Positions 18,238 through 26,586 of a stretch of 64,000 bases of DNA are shown one piece after another. How positions within the stretch are numbered: the stretch's first letter is position 1; the number at the start of each line of letters is the position of its first letter. The DNA is taken from contig JAIOHL010000038.1 in the NCBI GenBank assembly GCA_019913005.1, positions 1-64,000 on the forward strand. Direction: 5' to 3'. The position numbers and the translations under genes are program-made. Under the pieces are notes generated by a model, which was given only the letters and a program-made list of their open reading frames with translations, was not told the origin of the DNA and did not search any database. The DNA comes from Anaerolineae bacterium. Its GTDB lineage: Bacteria > Chloroflexota > Anaerolineae > Aggregatilineales > J027.

Positions 18238-18648
18238 CTATCCTGTATACCATACCTCTTCCCCAGCAATTAAGGCGGCTATTTGCTGAGGAAACAAGAC
18301 AAAATCAATCGGTTTGCTAATAAACCCTGCAAAACCCTGCTCCTGTGTCTTGGGTAAGGCGATTGATGCGTCCATAGCCGAAACAGCGACCACTGGCACT
18401 TTTTCGAGCGCTGGACTCGACCTGATTTCGTCAAAAACCTCAAAACCTGTACGACCAAGCGGCAACATCAGATCCAAAATGATCAGATCAATTGGCATTG
18501 CGCTCTCAAGTTTGCGCGGCTCTCCCTTTGCCCACCAGTCAATCTCAACATGAGCGCCATGTTTACGCAGGAGGGACATAATGACATATATATTGTCTTC
18601 CTTGTCTTCGATGACAAATATCCGTTTACCTTTTAGCTCGTTTAGCAT
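18238..18648 (-). CDS. Stand-alone response regulator receiver protein (REC 1)
   Basis: A 136-residue CheY-like receiver with no output domain. The acidic pair is in FVIEDKEDN, the phospho-acceptor Asp in LIILDLMLP, the switch residue region is VPVVAVSAMD, and the conserved Lys is in FISKPIDF. The start is placed at ATG 18648 (TAGGAAAG upstream); a longer frame to 18723 would run into the neighbouring gene. It ends in GEEVW, a tail shared with the two receivers upstream. Probably an intermediate in a phosphorelay fed by the histidine kinase at 19580-22000. Confidence 0.85.
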   Translation of the reverse strand: MLNELKGKRIFVIEDKEDNIYVIMSLLRKHGAHVEIDWWAKGEPRKLESAMPIDLIILDLMLPLGRTGFEVFDEIRSSPALEKVPVVAVSAMDASIALPKTQEQGFAGFISKPIDFVLFPQQIAALIAGEEVWYTG

Positions 18649-18707
18649 CTTTTTCTTTCCTACTTCGTCACACACATGCGACTCGATACTGCTTATATTG
18701 GGCCATA

Positions 18708-19094
18708 TTAAGGCGTTTCCCAAACAGATTGACCAGCTAAAATATGGGCCAGCAAATCGGGAAATCGTGCAGGGTCTACTGGTTTCCCTAAAAATCCATC
18801 AAATCCAACGGCACGGGCTTCTTCCATTTCGCTAGTGTGTACGGTATAGGCCACAATCGGTGCTGACACGCCAAGATCATGCCTGAGAATTTGTAGAGTC
18901 TCAAAACCATCCCGTTTGGGCATTTCCAAATCTAGGAAAACTACATCCACACGATCCAAAGTACCGATGATACTGTCTACATGGGTTGAATCTTGTACAG
19001 TTGTAAAACTTCCCCCCACAGAAACTAACAAGCGTTCCAAAACTTCGGCATTGTAGGGATTATTTTCGATAATGAGTGCATGTATCTCAGCCAC
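18708..19094 (-). CDS. Stand-alone response regulator receiver protein (REC 2)
   Basis: A 128-residue receiver domain only. The phospho-acceptor Asp is in VVFLDLEMPKRDGF, the conserved Lys in FLGKPVDPARFP, and it ends GQSVW. The first acidic pair is replaced: ALIIENNPYN has Glu followed by Asn rather than two acidic residues, which may weaken Mg binding and phosphorylation. It lies 59 bases upstream (in transcription) of REC 1 and 84 bases after REC 3. Confidence 0.85.
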   Translation of the reverse strand: MAEIHALIIENNPYNAEVLERLLVSVGGSFTTVQDSTHVDSIIGTLDRVDVVFLDLEMPKRDGFETLQILRHDLGVSAPIVAYTVHTSEMEEARAVGFDGFLGKPVDPARFPDLLAHILAGQSVWETP

Positions 19095-19178
19095 CGTTTT
19101 GTCCTTTGTTTGTACAGTACATTATGAGCTACCCCCCACCAAACAGCCTACCCTAGCCTTTTGCACATGTGAACCTTG

Positions 19179-19583
19179 TTAGGAGACATGCCAAATCTCT
19201 TCGCCTTGCATAGCCCGATCTAAAAACTCCGGGAAGAACGTCTGATCAAGTGGCTTGGCGATAGCACCATTAAATCCAGAACTTTCGAGCATTGCCATCT
19301 CTTCGTTCATCACACTGGCCGTTACCGCAATCACTTTAATGGCGGCATAGCTGGGATGGGCACGCAGCATTTCTAGGACTGCAAAGCCGTTATGTGGACG
19401 CATATGGATGTCAAGCAAGATCATGTTCGGTTTAGCGGGTAAGGCCTCCAAACGGGCGATAATATCTTGGCTATCCTCAAAGACCGTCAAGCTAAACCCT
19501 AGTCGGCGCACTACGAGCATTTTCATGACCTCGCGGCTCAGAGGATCGTCCTCAACATATACTAGAATTGGATTTTTACTCAT
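19179..19583 (-). CDS. Stand-alone response regulator receiver protein (REC 3)
   Basis: A 134-residue receiver. Acidic pair in VYVEDDPLS, phospho-acceptor Asp in MILLDIHMRPHNGF, Thr switch in VIAVTAS, Lys in AIAKPLDQTFFP, tail GEEIW. Its start overlaps the stop of the histidine kinase gene (ATGA), the best evidence that the two proteins are partners. Confidence 0.9.
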   Translation of the reverse strand: MSKNPILVYVEDDPLSREVMKMLVVRRLGFSLTVFEDSQDIIARLEALPAKPNMILLDIHMRPHNGFAVLEMLRAHPSYAAIKVIAVTASVMNEEMAMLESSGFNGAIAKPLDQTFFPEFLDRAMQGEEIWHVS

Positions 19584-22000
19584 TCTTTGCCTTTCTCAAC
19601 GGTGCGAATCATCTGCAAAAGATGCGGCGAGCGAATGGGTAGTACAACACTAAAAGTGGCCCCTTGGCCCAGTGTGCTGTCCACAAACAATCGCCCACCA
19701 TGTGCTTCAGCCAAACGCCTTGAAATAGGCAACCCTAGACCAGTCCCTTCGCTCTGACGCAATCCTGCTTCTGTTTGGCGGAAAGTCTCAAAAATGGCTT
19801 CATGGTCTTCGGGCGCGATTCCCGGCCCAGTATCTTTTACGCTAAAGAGAATTTCATCCGCCTCATGACGGCGCAGTTGGATATTCACTTCGCCCGTTTC
19901 CGTAAACTTGCAGGCGTTGGAAACGAGATTGAGCATAATCTGCCGAATTCGCCGTTTATCGCCGACTACCAGTGGCAAATTATCGTCAATATCCACTTTT
20001 AATTCAACAGGTTTGTCCGCTAATATCGTATGGCCTGTCGCTTCAACAGCATGAAGCTCAGTAGCTAGATTCACTTTCTCTTCAACAAAAAGGGTCAGTG
20101 CCCCTGATTCGATCTTGGAAATATCGAGCACATCGTTAATAAGACCGAGCAAATGTTTCCCGCTGGCCGTAATTTTGTTGAGGATATCCACCTGTTCATC
20201 GTTGACCGATCCCAACATACCAGAAGATACAAACTGCGAAAAATTGAGAATCGCATTCAGCGGAGTACGTAATTCATGGGACATTGCCGCCAAAAACTGA
20301 GACTTAATCTTACTGGCCCTTTCGGCTTCTTGGAGGGCCGCTTCTTTTTCTGCGAATAACTCTGCGTTACGTACCGCAATCGAGATTTGTTCGGCAAGGG
20401 AAGTCATCACACGAACGTCCTCGACGCCGAAACGCTCCGCTATCTCGGACTGTAAATCAAAAACACCCAAGAGGCGAGGCCCTACCATCATTGGAATGGC
20501 AAGTTCGGATTTTGTCTGCGAAAGCGCGGAATCTTCAAGGTATAGTGGCGAGTTTGCAACGTCATTGACCAGAACCGCTTGGTGTGTGCGGGATGCCTCG
20601 GCCACGATACTGGGTCGAGCATCTAGGTCAATCTTCCATTTCCGCTGGGTGGATGTGTTGGGGCCATCCTCTAATGAACTGGCTGCATTAAACAAATGCT
20701 GCTTATCATCATCGAGCAAAAATACGGCTGTTGAATACAGCCCAAAACCATTGGAAGTTAATATCACCACTTGTTTGAGCAGGTCATCAATATTAAGGAC
20801 AGTGGTTGACTGCTTGGAGACATCCGCCGCAATCTGCAATTCATGGGTACGCGCGGCCACGCGATTCTCAAGGTTTTGGAACAGGTCACTCAACTGATCG
20901 CTCATCTCATTAAGCGACTGGGCCAATGCCCCAATTTCATTGTCTGTTGTAATGCTATTTTTCAAGCTAAGATTGCCACCAGCAATCTGTCGGGCATTTT
21001 CCGAAAGAGCAGCAAGAGGGCGGCTGATCCCGCGATCTACAAAATACAGACTGGACATGCCAAAAAATAGCACCGCCAGTATAGCTACCCCCATGTTGAC
21101 GGCTAACGTGGTCAAGGTAGGTCGGAGTACCTCTCCACGTTCCTGCTCAACTGCTAGGACAACTTCTAGTTCAGCTAGCCAGCGATAGCTCCCTATGACC
21201 GTCTGATTACGATAGTTTTCATATTCTCCACTGCTATTCCCACGAGTTTTAAGCGTCTGCTGGGTGCTCTCGCTTTGAACAACAGAGCCTATTGGATAAC
21301 CGCCAAAACGGGAAGGTGTCAACAGCAAATGATTGGCATCTACGAGGTACGTTTCGCCTGTCTCGCCCAGACCAGCTCGCTCAAGCATAAACTCATCAAG
21401 CCGGGTCATCGGGGCACGTCCCCCAACAATTGCCACGATGTTTCCATCTAAAACGAGGGGTGAAAAGAAAAACAACGCAGTCATTTGCCGTTCTGTGGAA
21501 AAGCGTAACGGCGCAACATAGGCTCTTTCGGTGATGTTTTGAAGAAACGGCAATTCCCCAACGGAGGTATCTAGTAAGGTCGCATCGCTGGAGACAAATA
21601 CCTGACCCTGCAAGTCCATCACAAACAAAGCATCCATATCACGGGTTAACTGCAACGCGCTTGAAAGACGTTGTGAAAGGCGATTTCGTGTCTCATCTCG
21701 CAGCGAGACGAGCGCTGAGTCCGGTAATGCCAGTTCGACCAACTCTAATGAGCCTTCGTCTGTTAGAACCCGGCTAATTTCGTCTTTCTGATCGTTAAGC
21801 CAAATATCCACTTGGGTAGTTTTAAGAGCCGCAGCAGCATCCAATTGGCTTTCAGTATCATCTATCTCGTTCCGAACGTCACGTATACCCGTTACAGCAA
21901 TAATAACAACGGCGGGTAAAAGCACGGCAATGATGAAAGCCGCAATCAGTTGGGTGCGAATGCTTTTGAAAGTGATGAATGGCAGTTTGTTTCGTTCCAT
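19580..22000 (-). CDS. Membrane sensor histidine kinase (dCACHE-HAMP-GAF-HisKA-HATPase)
   Basis: An 806-residue kinase. After an N-terminal membrane segment (about 15-38) comes an extracytoplasmic region of about 270 residues resembling a double CACHE/PDC sensor (ALFVMDLQGQVFVSSD, GETYLVDANHLLLTPS), a second membrane segment near 310-330, a HAMP linker, a GAF-type domain at about 400-555, the dimerisation domain with His575 in MSHELRTPLNAIL, and an ATPase domain with N-box NLVSNACKF, DTGPGIAPED and GTGLGLPISRR. It autophosphorylates and would pass phosphate to the three receivers encoded after it. The gene order places a sugar-type binding protein just upstream, perhaps its ligand receptor. 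Confidence 0.92.
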   Translation of the reverse strand: MERNKLPFITFKSIRTQLIAAFIIAVLLPAVVIIAVTGIRDVRNEIDDTESQLDAAAALKTTQVDIWLNDQKDEISRVLTDEGSLELVELALPDSALVSLRDETRNRLSQRLSSALQLTRDMDALFVMDLQGQVFVSSDATLLDTSVGELPFLQNITERAYVAPLRFSTERQMTALFFFSPLVLDGNIVAIVGGRAPMTRLDEFMLERAGLGETGETYLVDANHLLLTPSRFGGYPIGSVVQSESTQQTLKTRGNSSGEYENYRNQTVIGSYRWLAELEVVLAVEQERGEVLRPTLTTLAVNMGVAILAVLFFGMSSLYFVDRGISRPLAALSENARQIAGGNLSLKNSITTDNEIGALAQSLNEMSDQLSDLFQNLENRVAARTHELQIAADVSKQSTTVLNIDDLLKQVVILTSNGFGLYSTAVFLLDDDKQHLFNAASSLEDGPNTSTQRKWKIDLDARPSIVAEASRTHQAVLVNDVANSPLYLEDSALSQTKSELAIPMMVGPRLLGVFDLQSEIAERFGVEDVRVMTSLAEQISIAVRNAELFAEKEAALQEAERASKIKSQFLAAMSHELRTPLNAILNFSQFVSSGMLGSVNDEQVDILNKITASGKHLLGLINDVLDISKIESGALTLFVEEKVNLATELHAVEATGHTILADKPVELKVDIDDNLPLVVGDKRRIRQIMLNLVSNACKFTETGEVNIQLRRHEADEILFSVKDTGPGIAPEDHEAIFETFRQTEAGLRQSEGTGLGLPISRRLAEAHGGRLFVDSTLGQGATFSVVLPIRSPHLLQMIRTVEKGKE

Positions 22001-22043
22001 AGTATCTCAAATTGATTAACTCCGATAAGCACTTTCCGTCATT

Positions 22044-22079
22044 CTCAACTTGATCGAACTACCACTTGATCAAGTTGAG
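22044..22079 (-). terminator. Hairpin between binding-protein and kinase genes
   Basis: A perfect 12-bp inverted repeat (CTCAACTTGATC / GATCAAGTTGAG, 12-base loop) 51 bases after the binding-protein stop, without a T tract. Likely attenuates transcription so that more binding protein than kinase is made, as seen at the other two binding-protein genes here. Confidence 0.55.
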
Positions 22080-22130
22080 ATGCGCTGTAAAATGTTCACC
22101 GGAGTGTGTTTCTTTGTCGAAATTTGGAGA

Positions 22131-23396
22131 TTAATCCTGTAGCGTCTCCGCCACTGTCTCCATCGTTTGAGCGGCTTCCTCTGGGGTCATATCGCCCGTA
22201 AACAATGCCGTTGTTGTATCAAGATGGGCTAACGCTAGGTTACGGGGCAGCACTTGGTCATAGAACAACTGCAACGTTGAGGCCTCACTCAGTAATGCAC
22301 TGGCTTGGGCAAGTAAGTGATCTTCGATTTCAGCGCCAACGATGGCTGAAAAGATGTTGAGATCAAATTGCATATCAAGATAGGCTTGGGAAGTGAACAA
22401 TTCGATCAAGACACGCTCGGTTTCTGGTGGCGCTTTCCAAGAAATTGCATACGCATCGGATGTCCCCCCAACCATCCCAGTGATTGCGTCAGCATCATCC
22501 AAAATCGCGGGGAAAGGCATCACCTGCAATTGGTCATATAAGTCCGGCCCCTCTTCTTGCAGGGTGGCAAACACCCAGTTACCCCCAAGCATCATGGCAG
22601 CTTGGCCTTGTGCCACCGGACGGGTATCATCCCGATTACTGAAGCTGGCAGACATAAAATCTAGGGTAAAACAATTCGCGTCCACAAGTTCGCGTAGCTT
22701 TTCGCCCGCCTCCACAAAAACTGGATCATCAAACCCAATGTCTTCCCGGTTCGCTGCCGCTGCGAATTCATCCACACCCCCTAACCGGGTGACAAGATAT
22801 GAAAACCAATGGCTGCCAAGCCATTTTTCACTATTGGCAAAGGAAATGGGCGTAATACCCGCTTCATTAAACACTTCACAGGCTCTTAGTAGGTTATCCC
22901 AATTAGAGGGTAGTTCAAGATTATGGGCTTCAAAAAGGCGGGGATTGACTACCATAGTAACAGTCGCCAACGAGAGCGGGATAGCATAGTGCTTACCATC
23001 AAAAGTAGATGTGCTGAATGAGGCAGGAATAAATCGTTCGCCTAGTTCCCCCTCGAGTTCCTTGATTTCACGTACAGCACCCTTATCAACAAACTCTTGC
23101 AAAGTGCCTCCACCCCACGTGAAAAAGACATCCGGTTGGGTATCACTATCTACTGCAAGGATAATCTGGTTTTTGAACTCCTCATTCTGTAATGCAACCG
23201 CTTCGATAAAATACTCGCTCTGTGAGTTATTGAAATTATCAATGAGTGTTGCAAACGGCTCGGATAGGACATTATCGGATGTGTAAATATTCCATAGCGT
23301 GATGGTAGTCGGGCTGCTGGGTTCTTGCGACTTCGTAGCAGGTATGATGGTCAACAACAGTCCCATAACCACACAAGTAGCGATGAATCGCTTCAT
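22131..23396 (-). CDS. Extracellular solute-binding protein family 1 (sugar type), orphan
   Basis: A 421-residue binding protein of the SBP_bac_1 (MalE-like) family. A signal peptide (MKRFIATCVVMGLLLTIIPATKSQ) precedes TTITLWNIYTSD and later FNNSQSEYFIEAV; typical segments are QPDVFFTWGGGTLQEFVDKG, GKHYAIPLS and AMMLGGNWVFATL. No permease or ATPase gene is adjacent. Instead a histidine kinase gene follows in the same direction 130 bases on, suggesting that the protein senses an extracellular sugar and presents it to the kinase. It could also serve a transporter encoded elsewhere. A well-formed promoter lies about 100 bases upstream. Confidence 0.85.
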   Translation of the reverse strand: MKRFIATCVVMGLLLTIIPATKSQEPSSPTTITLWNIYTSDNVLSEPFATLIDNFNNSQSEYFIEAVALQNEEFKNQIILAVDSDTQPDVFFTWGGGTLQEFVDKGAVREIKELEGELGERFIPASFSTSTFDGKHYAIPLSLATVTMVVNPRLFEAHNLELPSNWDNLLRACEVFNEAGITPISFANSEKWLGSHWFSYLVTRLGGVDEFAAAANREDIGFDDPVFVEAGEKLRELVDANCFTLDFMSASFSNRDDTRPVAQGQAAMMLGGNWVFATLQEEGPDLYDQLQVMPFPAILDDADAITGMVGGTSDAYAISWKAPPETERVLIELFTSQAYLDMQFDLNIFSAIVGAEIEDHLLAQASALLSEASTLQLFYDQVLPRNLALAHLDTTTALFTGDMTPEEAAQTMETVAETLQD

Positions 23397-23494
23397 TGTA
23401 TTCTCTCTCCTAATCTCAGATCGTTAGTTGGGCCATCGAATTAACAAATAATTGATATTGACTGTTCATTACTATACATCTTTGTGTTAAGTTA

Positions 23495-23523
23495 ATTTTA
23501 GCAATATAAAAATTTGTAGTCAA
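23495..23523 (-). promoter_or_regulatory. Promoter of the binding protein / kinase / receiver operon
   Basis: On the minus strand TTGACT, an exact 17-base spacer, then TAAAAT. It lies in AT-rich DNA about 100 bases before the binding-protein start. Confidence 0.6.
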
Positions 23524-24067
23524 TGAAAGTAGTAAATTTACTTCGTTATTAAAAGAATATTATGTCTCAATCCTTAAAAATATCGGTTTTATGCTATACT
23601 GGGGTTTTAGTTGTGGCGATATGATCTTCAGTAGTTAGTGTCTATCTAGGTATGATCAATCTTGGATTAGCAATACGATGGAAGAACCACTAGATGAAGC
23701 AGATGTGGAAAGAGGAAGCCGACTCGGAAGCTAATTGAGCAATCGGTTATGAATAAATGAGCAAGCCTTAAAACTATGCCCGAACACCCCTGCAATATTT
23801 ATCAGCAGCGCTAGTATTGGCCCACCTAGCTATCGCGCCGACGTCCGCGACGACATTCTCACACTCAGCTTTCATCCCGTCGGCATGGAACACGGGCCTG
23901 TCGCAGGGAAAAACCCAGTGTCGCTTTGCCCAGCGCTATAACTGGCTACCGGAGGGTTACCTCAACATTCGATATAGATGTTGCCTCTTTTTGTTACACT
24001 ATGGTACGAGGAGTCAAGATCGAGGGGCACCTCGTGGTCAATTAGAAAATCAAATTTTGGAGCAAAA
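23524..24067. other. Intergenic stretch without a convincing gene
   Basis: AT-rich at its left end and GC-richer after about 23800. Several frames are open for 40-90 codons, but none has a start with a ribosome binding site. The plus-strand frame around 23810-23940 (containing YRADVRDDILTLSFHP) reads like a protein fragment and may be a decayed gene end of unknown family. Confidence 0.3.
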
Positions 24068-25396
24068 ATGGCGAGCGCAAATCGAATGCGAAGTGTTCTG
24101 ACAGCAGCAATAATATGCCTGTTTCTCATATTGAGCGGTAGTGCGGCGGTCTGGAGCGGTGGCTATATTGGCTCAACCGAGGTGAGTTGGTCACCTGATG
24201 GGGAGTATCTGATTTACTATGCCGATTGTGTCGCGGTGGATAGCTGCACCAATGAAGTACAAGAATCCGGGTTTTACCTGTTGAACACGATTTCGGGTGA
24301 CACCGCACGCCTACTGAATGCGGATTACACCGGTAATGTGACAATCAGTTGGTCGGAGAGTGGCGAGTATTTCGCATTCCCGCTACGTTCGCATTCAGGG
24401 CTGTATATCGGTTCTATCACACGGGATATCGCAGATCAGTATGAGTTTCCAACGTCTCAATGGGACTTTACATGGCAGGGTAATGAAGTCATGCTTGTTA
24501 CCACAGCACCATTAGAGACAAGCCTGAATGAAAAGGTGGTGGATATCGGTGATGGGGCATTCCTCGATTTTTCGCCGGATCAGCAGTGGGTCGCGTTTTC
24601 AGAAATCGAAGGTGAGGATCGGCAGTTGGTACTCCTCAATATTAAAACTGGTGAACGTGTTGATCTCGGTAGCTTTGGCGGCGAACAGGTACACTGGTCG
24701 CCGGACAGCCGTTGGCTGGCAATGCTGCCGAATGCAAACGACGAAGTTGAGCTGATCAATCTTGAAGATAGGCATTCGCTGGTGGTCAACACACTCGTAC
24801 CCAACGCATTTAGCGGTTATGGCATCTGGTCGCCCGATAGCCAATCATTTGCGCTGTGGGGTGGCGCAGATTGGAATATCTATGTCGTGAACGTCGAGAC
24901 CCAGACCGTGCGGGAAATCACCGCTGGCCCTGCTATCGAAGGACTACCCCCCTTCCAGATTACCGCCTCTGAAATCATGTGGTCACCGAATAGTAAAAAG
25001 ATCGCGTTCTCGGAACACATACAGGATGATGGAAATAGCACTTCGGGCATGAACCCCTCGCGTTTATGCGTGGTGTCGCTGGAAACACAGGCACGGCTGT
25101 GTTCACCCTTGTTCGAATTAGGTTGGCGCGAGGCATTCTCTCCGGATAGCAATCAGTTGGCCCTCAACGGCTACACTGATGGTCAAAACGTGGTGTATTT
25201 TCTGCTGCTGGAGGATAACAGTGTAAGGTGGTATCCCATTGTGGGAGAAGATGGCCGTCAGCCCATCACATTTGACTGGTCAGCCGATAGTGAAAAGGTT
25301 GCGTTCCTGCCTATACCTGCCGAAATGCCGGTCAAAGTTCTAACAATGGCCGAAATTTTGGCGCTACCGGAGCCGGAGCGAATACTCACTCCTTAA
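24068..25396 (+). CDS. Secreted WD40/TolB-like beta-propeller protein
   Basis: A 442-residue protein with an N-terminal signal peptide or anchor (hydrophobic LTAAIICLFLILSG) followed by eight repeats of the PD40 type, recognisable from SWSPDGEYL, SWSESGEYF, DFSPDQQWV, HWSPDSRWL, IWSPDSQSF, MWSPNSKKI, AFSPDSNQL and DWSADSEKV. These form a beta-propeller, usually a binding scaffold. The frame is open from 23978, but ATG 24068 with GGAG six bases upstream gives the secretion signal. It stands alone; function unknown. Confidence 0.75.
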   Translation: MASANRMRSVLTAAIICLFLILSGSAAVWSGGYIGSTEVSWSPDGEYLIYYADCVAVDSCTNEVQESGFYLLNTISGDTARLLNADYTGNVTISWSESGEYFAFPLRSHSGLYIGSITRDIADQYEFPTSQWDFTWQGNEVMLVTTAPLETSLNEKVVDIGDGAFLDFSPDQQWVAFSEIEGEDRQLVLLNIKTGERVDLGSFGGEQVHWSPDSRWLAMLPNANDEVELINLEDRHSLVVNTLVPNAFSGYGIWSPDSQSFALWGGADWNIYVVNVETQTVREITAGPAIEGLPPFQITASEIMWSPNSKKIAFSEHIQDDGNSTSGMNPSRLCVVSLETQARLCSPLFELGWREAFSPDSNQLALNGYTDGQNVVYFLLLEDNSVRWYPIVGEDGRQPITFDWSADSEKVAFLPIPAEMPVKVLTMAEILALPEPERILTP

Positions 25397-25650
25397 TCAG
25401 CAGAGGGATTTACGGAAGGCAGGTTTTTTGAATGCAGTCGAATTATGCCCGTTAGGTTCAAAAATGCTGACGGTGTAAAAAGTCACTGCATCGATGCGTT
25501 TCACTACCCATGCCGTCACGCGGTGATATGACTAGAACGGTTGTGTGAGAGCAGTTGTTTTGCTTTTGCCTTTCCCCACCCCTCGAACTCCCCACCACTG
25601 AGCCGCTGTCGAGGATTATGGCCCAGTGATAAAAGGCATACTCTTTTGAG
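25397..25650. other. Intergenic stretch, no gene seen
   Basis: Between the propeller gene and the terminator at 25651. No frame with a start and ribosome binding site and no recognisable element. Confidence 0.4.
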
Positions 25651-25675
25651 CGGCGCAACTTGCGCCGTTTTGTTT
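25651..25675 (+). terminator. Rho-independent terminator
   Basis: CGGCGC, five-base loop, GCGCCG, then TTTTGTTT. Nearly the same stem and tail recur at 30007, so the two copies bracket the 25.9-29.9 kb module. Confidence 0.75.
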
Positions 25676-25854
25676 GGGTAGCGCCACTATGAAGTAACTA
25701 ACCTGATGCCTTCCATCTGATGAGTGAGATAAGGGCACTACCCATATGCGATCCTCCATTCATGCCCCACAGCCAGCGGTGAATTGATCGTGCCACCGGC
25801 AGTGTTCCCATACCTGTTTCTCTACCCCTATCAAAAATGCGCAGGAACTTGCTG

Positions 25855-25883
25855 GGTAACGATGCCGTAACTTTCCGGTTGCG
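25855..25883 (+). promoter_or_regulatory. SARP-type direct-repeat operator, copy 1
   Basis: GGTAACG at 25855, CGTAACT at 25866 and a weaker GGTTGCG at 25877 repeat with a strict 11-bp period, all on one helix face. Activators with OmpR-like winged helices (SARP family) bind such heptamers near the -35 region. Possible -10 boxes downstream are TATGCT (25904) or TATAAC (25916), before the gene at 25951. Confidence 0.5.
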
Positions 25884-25950
25884 AACTCGGAATGTCCATC
25901 CGATATGCTGGTGTCTATAACTTAACCAATTTCCTAGAAGGAGATATGCA

Positions 25951-26508
25951 ATGAATAAGAAGTTCCAGTTTGTAGCGGTTCGTTTGATGGCAGTCCTGTT
26001 ATTCGCGGCGTTGGTCACGCCCTCGGCATGGATCGCAAATGCGAGCGACTCGCGCGAGGCGTCTGCGCCGATCAGTACGGATTATACTGCCGAATATCCC
26101 TTGTACTGGTGTGTTTTTGGCAATCCCTACCAATGGTCTGCTTATCAAATTTTTCTTCAAACAGACAAACTTCGTAATACGTCTGGTCAGCAGGCCACGT
26201 TGGACGTTTACCGTTCTATTACCCGCACCCATAGTATCAATGCAACGGCTGGTTTCGAATTCTACCATGTCAGCGCCGCTCTGAGTTTTACCATTGAGCA
26301 ATCGGTGACCCATTCCGTCGGTGTTTCATTGCCAGTCCCCGCCCATCACGTGGGCAAAGTGAAGACCTATGCACGGTATGTCCCCTATCTCAGTGATTAC
26401 ACCTGCTATTGGCGCGGCAGCAACGCCGTTATGAGCACGGGCACGGTGCGCGTGGATCGATACATGGGGATTGATTACCAAACCGTTGTTAAACCGATCA
26501 ATGCATAG
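25951..26508 (+). CDS. Secreted protein of unknown family, possible beta-rich toxin-like fold
   Basis: A 185-residue protein not recognised as any named family. A signal peptide (VRLMAVLLFAALVTPSAWIANA) ends near ANASDS. The mature part is rich in Ser, Thr, Tyr and Val with alternating polar/hydrophobic stretches (VSAALSFTIEQSVTHSVGVSLPVPA), a pattern seen in amphipathic beta-strands of aerolysin-like pore-formers, and then VGKVKTYARYVPY. There are two Cys after the signal (YWCVF and YTCYW), probably a disulfide. The start has a near-perfect AAGGAG. A SARP-like repeat lies about 80 bases upstream and the SARP-type regulator gene follows, so that regulator probably controls it. The pore-former idea is a guess from composition. 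Confidence 0.65.
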   Translation: MNKKFQFVAVRLMAVLLFAALVTPSAWIANASDSREASAPISTDYTAEYPLYWCVFGNPYQWSAYQIFLQTDKLRNTSGQQATLDVYRSITRTHSINATAGFEFYHVSAALSFTIEQSVTHSVGVSLPVPAHHVGKVKTYARYVPYLSDYTCYWRGSNAVMSTGTVRVDRYMGIDYQTVVKPINA

Positions 26509-26586
26509 GCAAGTATCCAGCTAACCCAGCAAGCAGCCTCGTTATCGCCCCTTCTAGTAGAGAAACCAAGGAGGGGCAAATATTCG

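Noticed and set aside
23817-24101. 94-codon plus-strand frame
   Set aside because: No ribosome binding site, composition unlike protein, runs into the start region of the propeller gene.
25698-26018. 106-codon minus-strand frame before the secreted-protein gene
   Set aside because: Overlaps the start, ribosome binding site and repeat of the gene at 25951; no own start signal.
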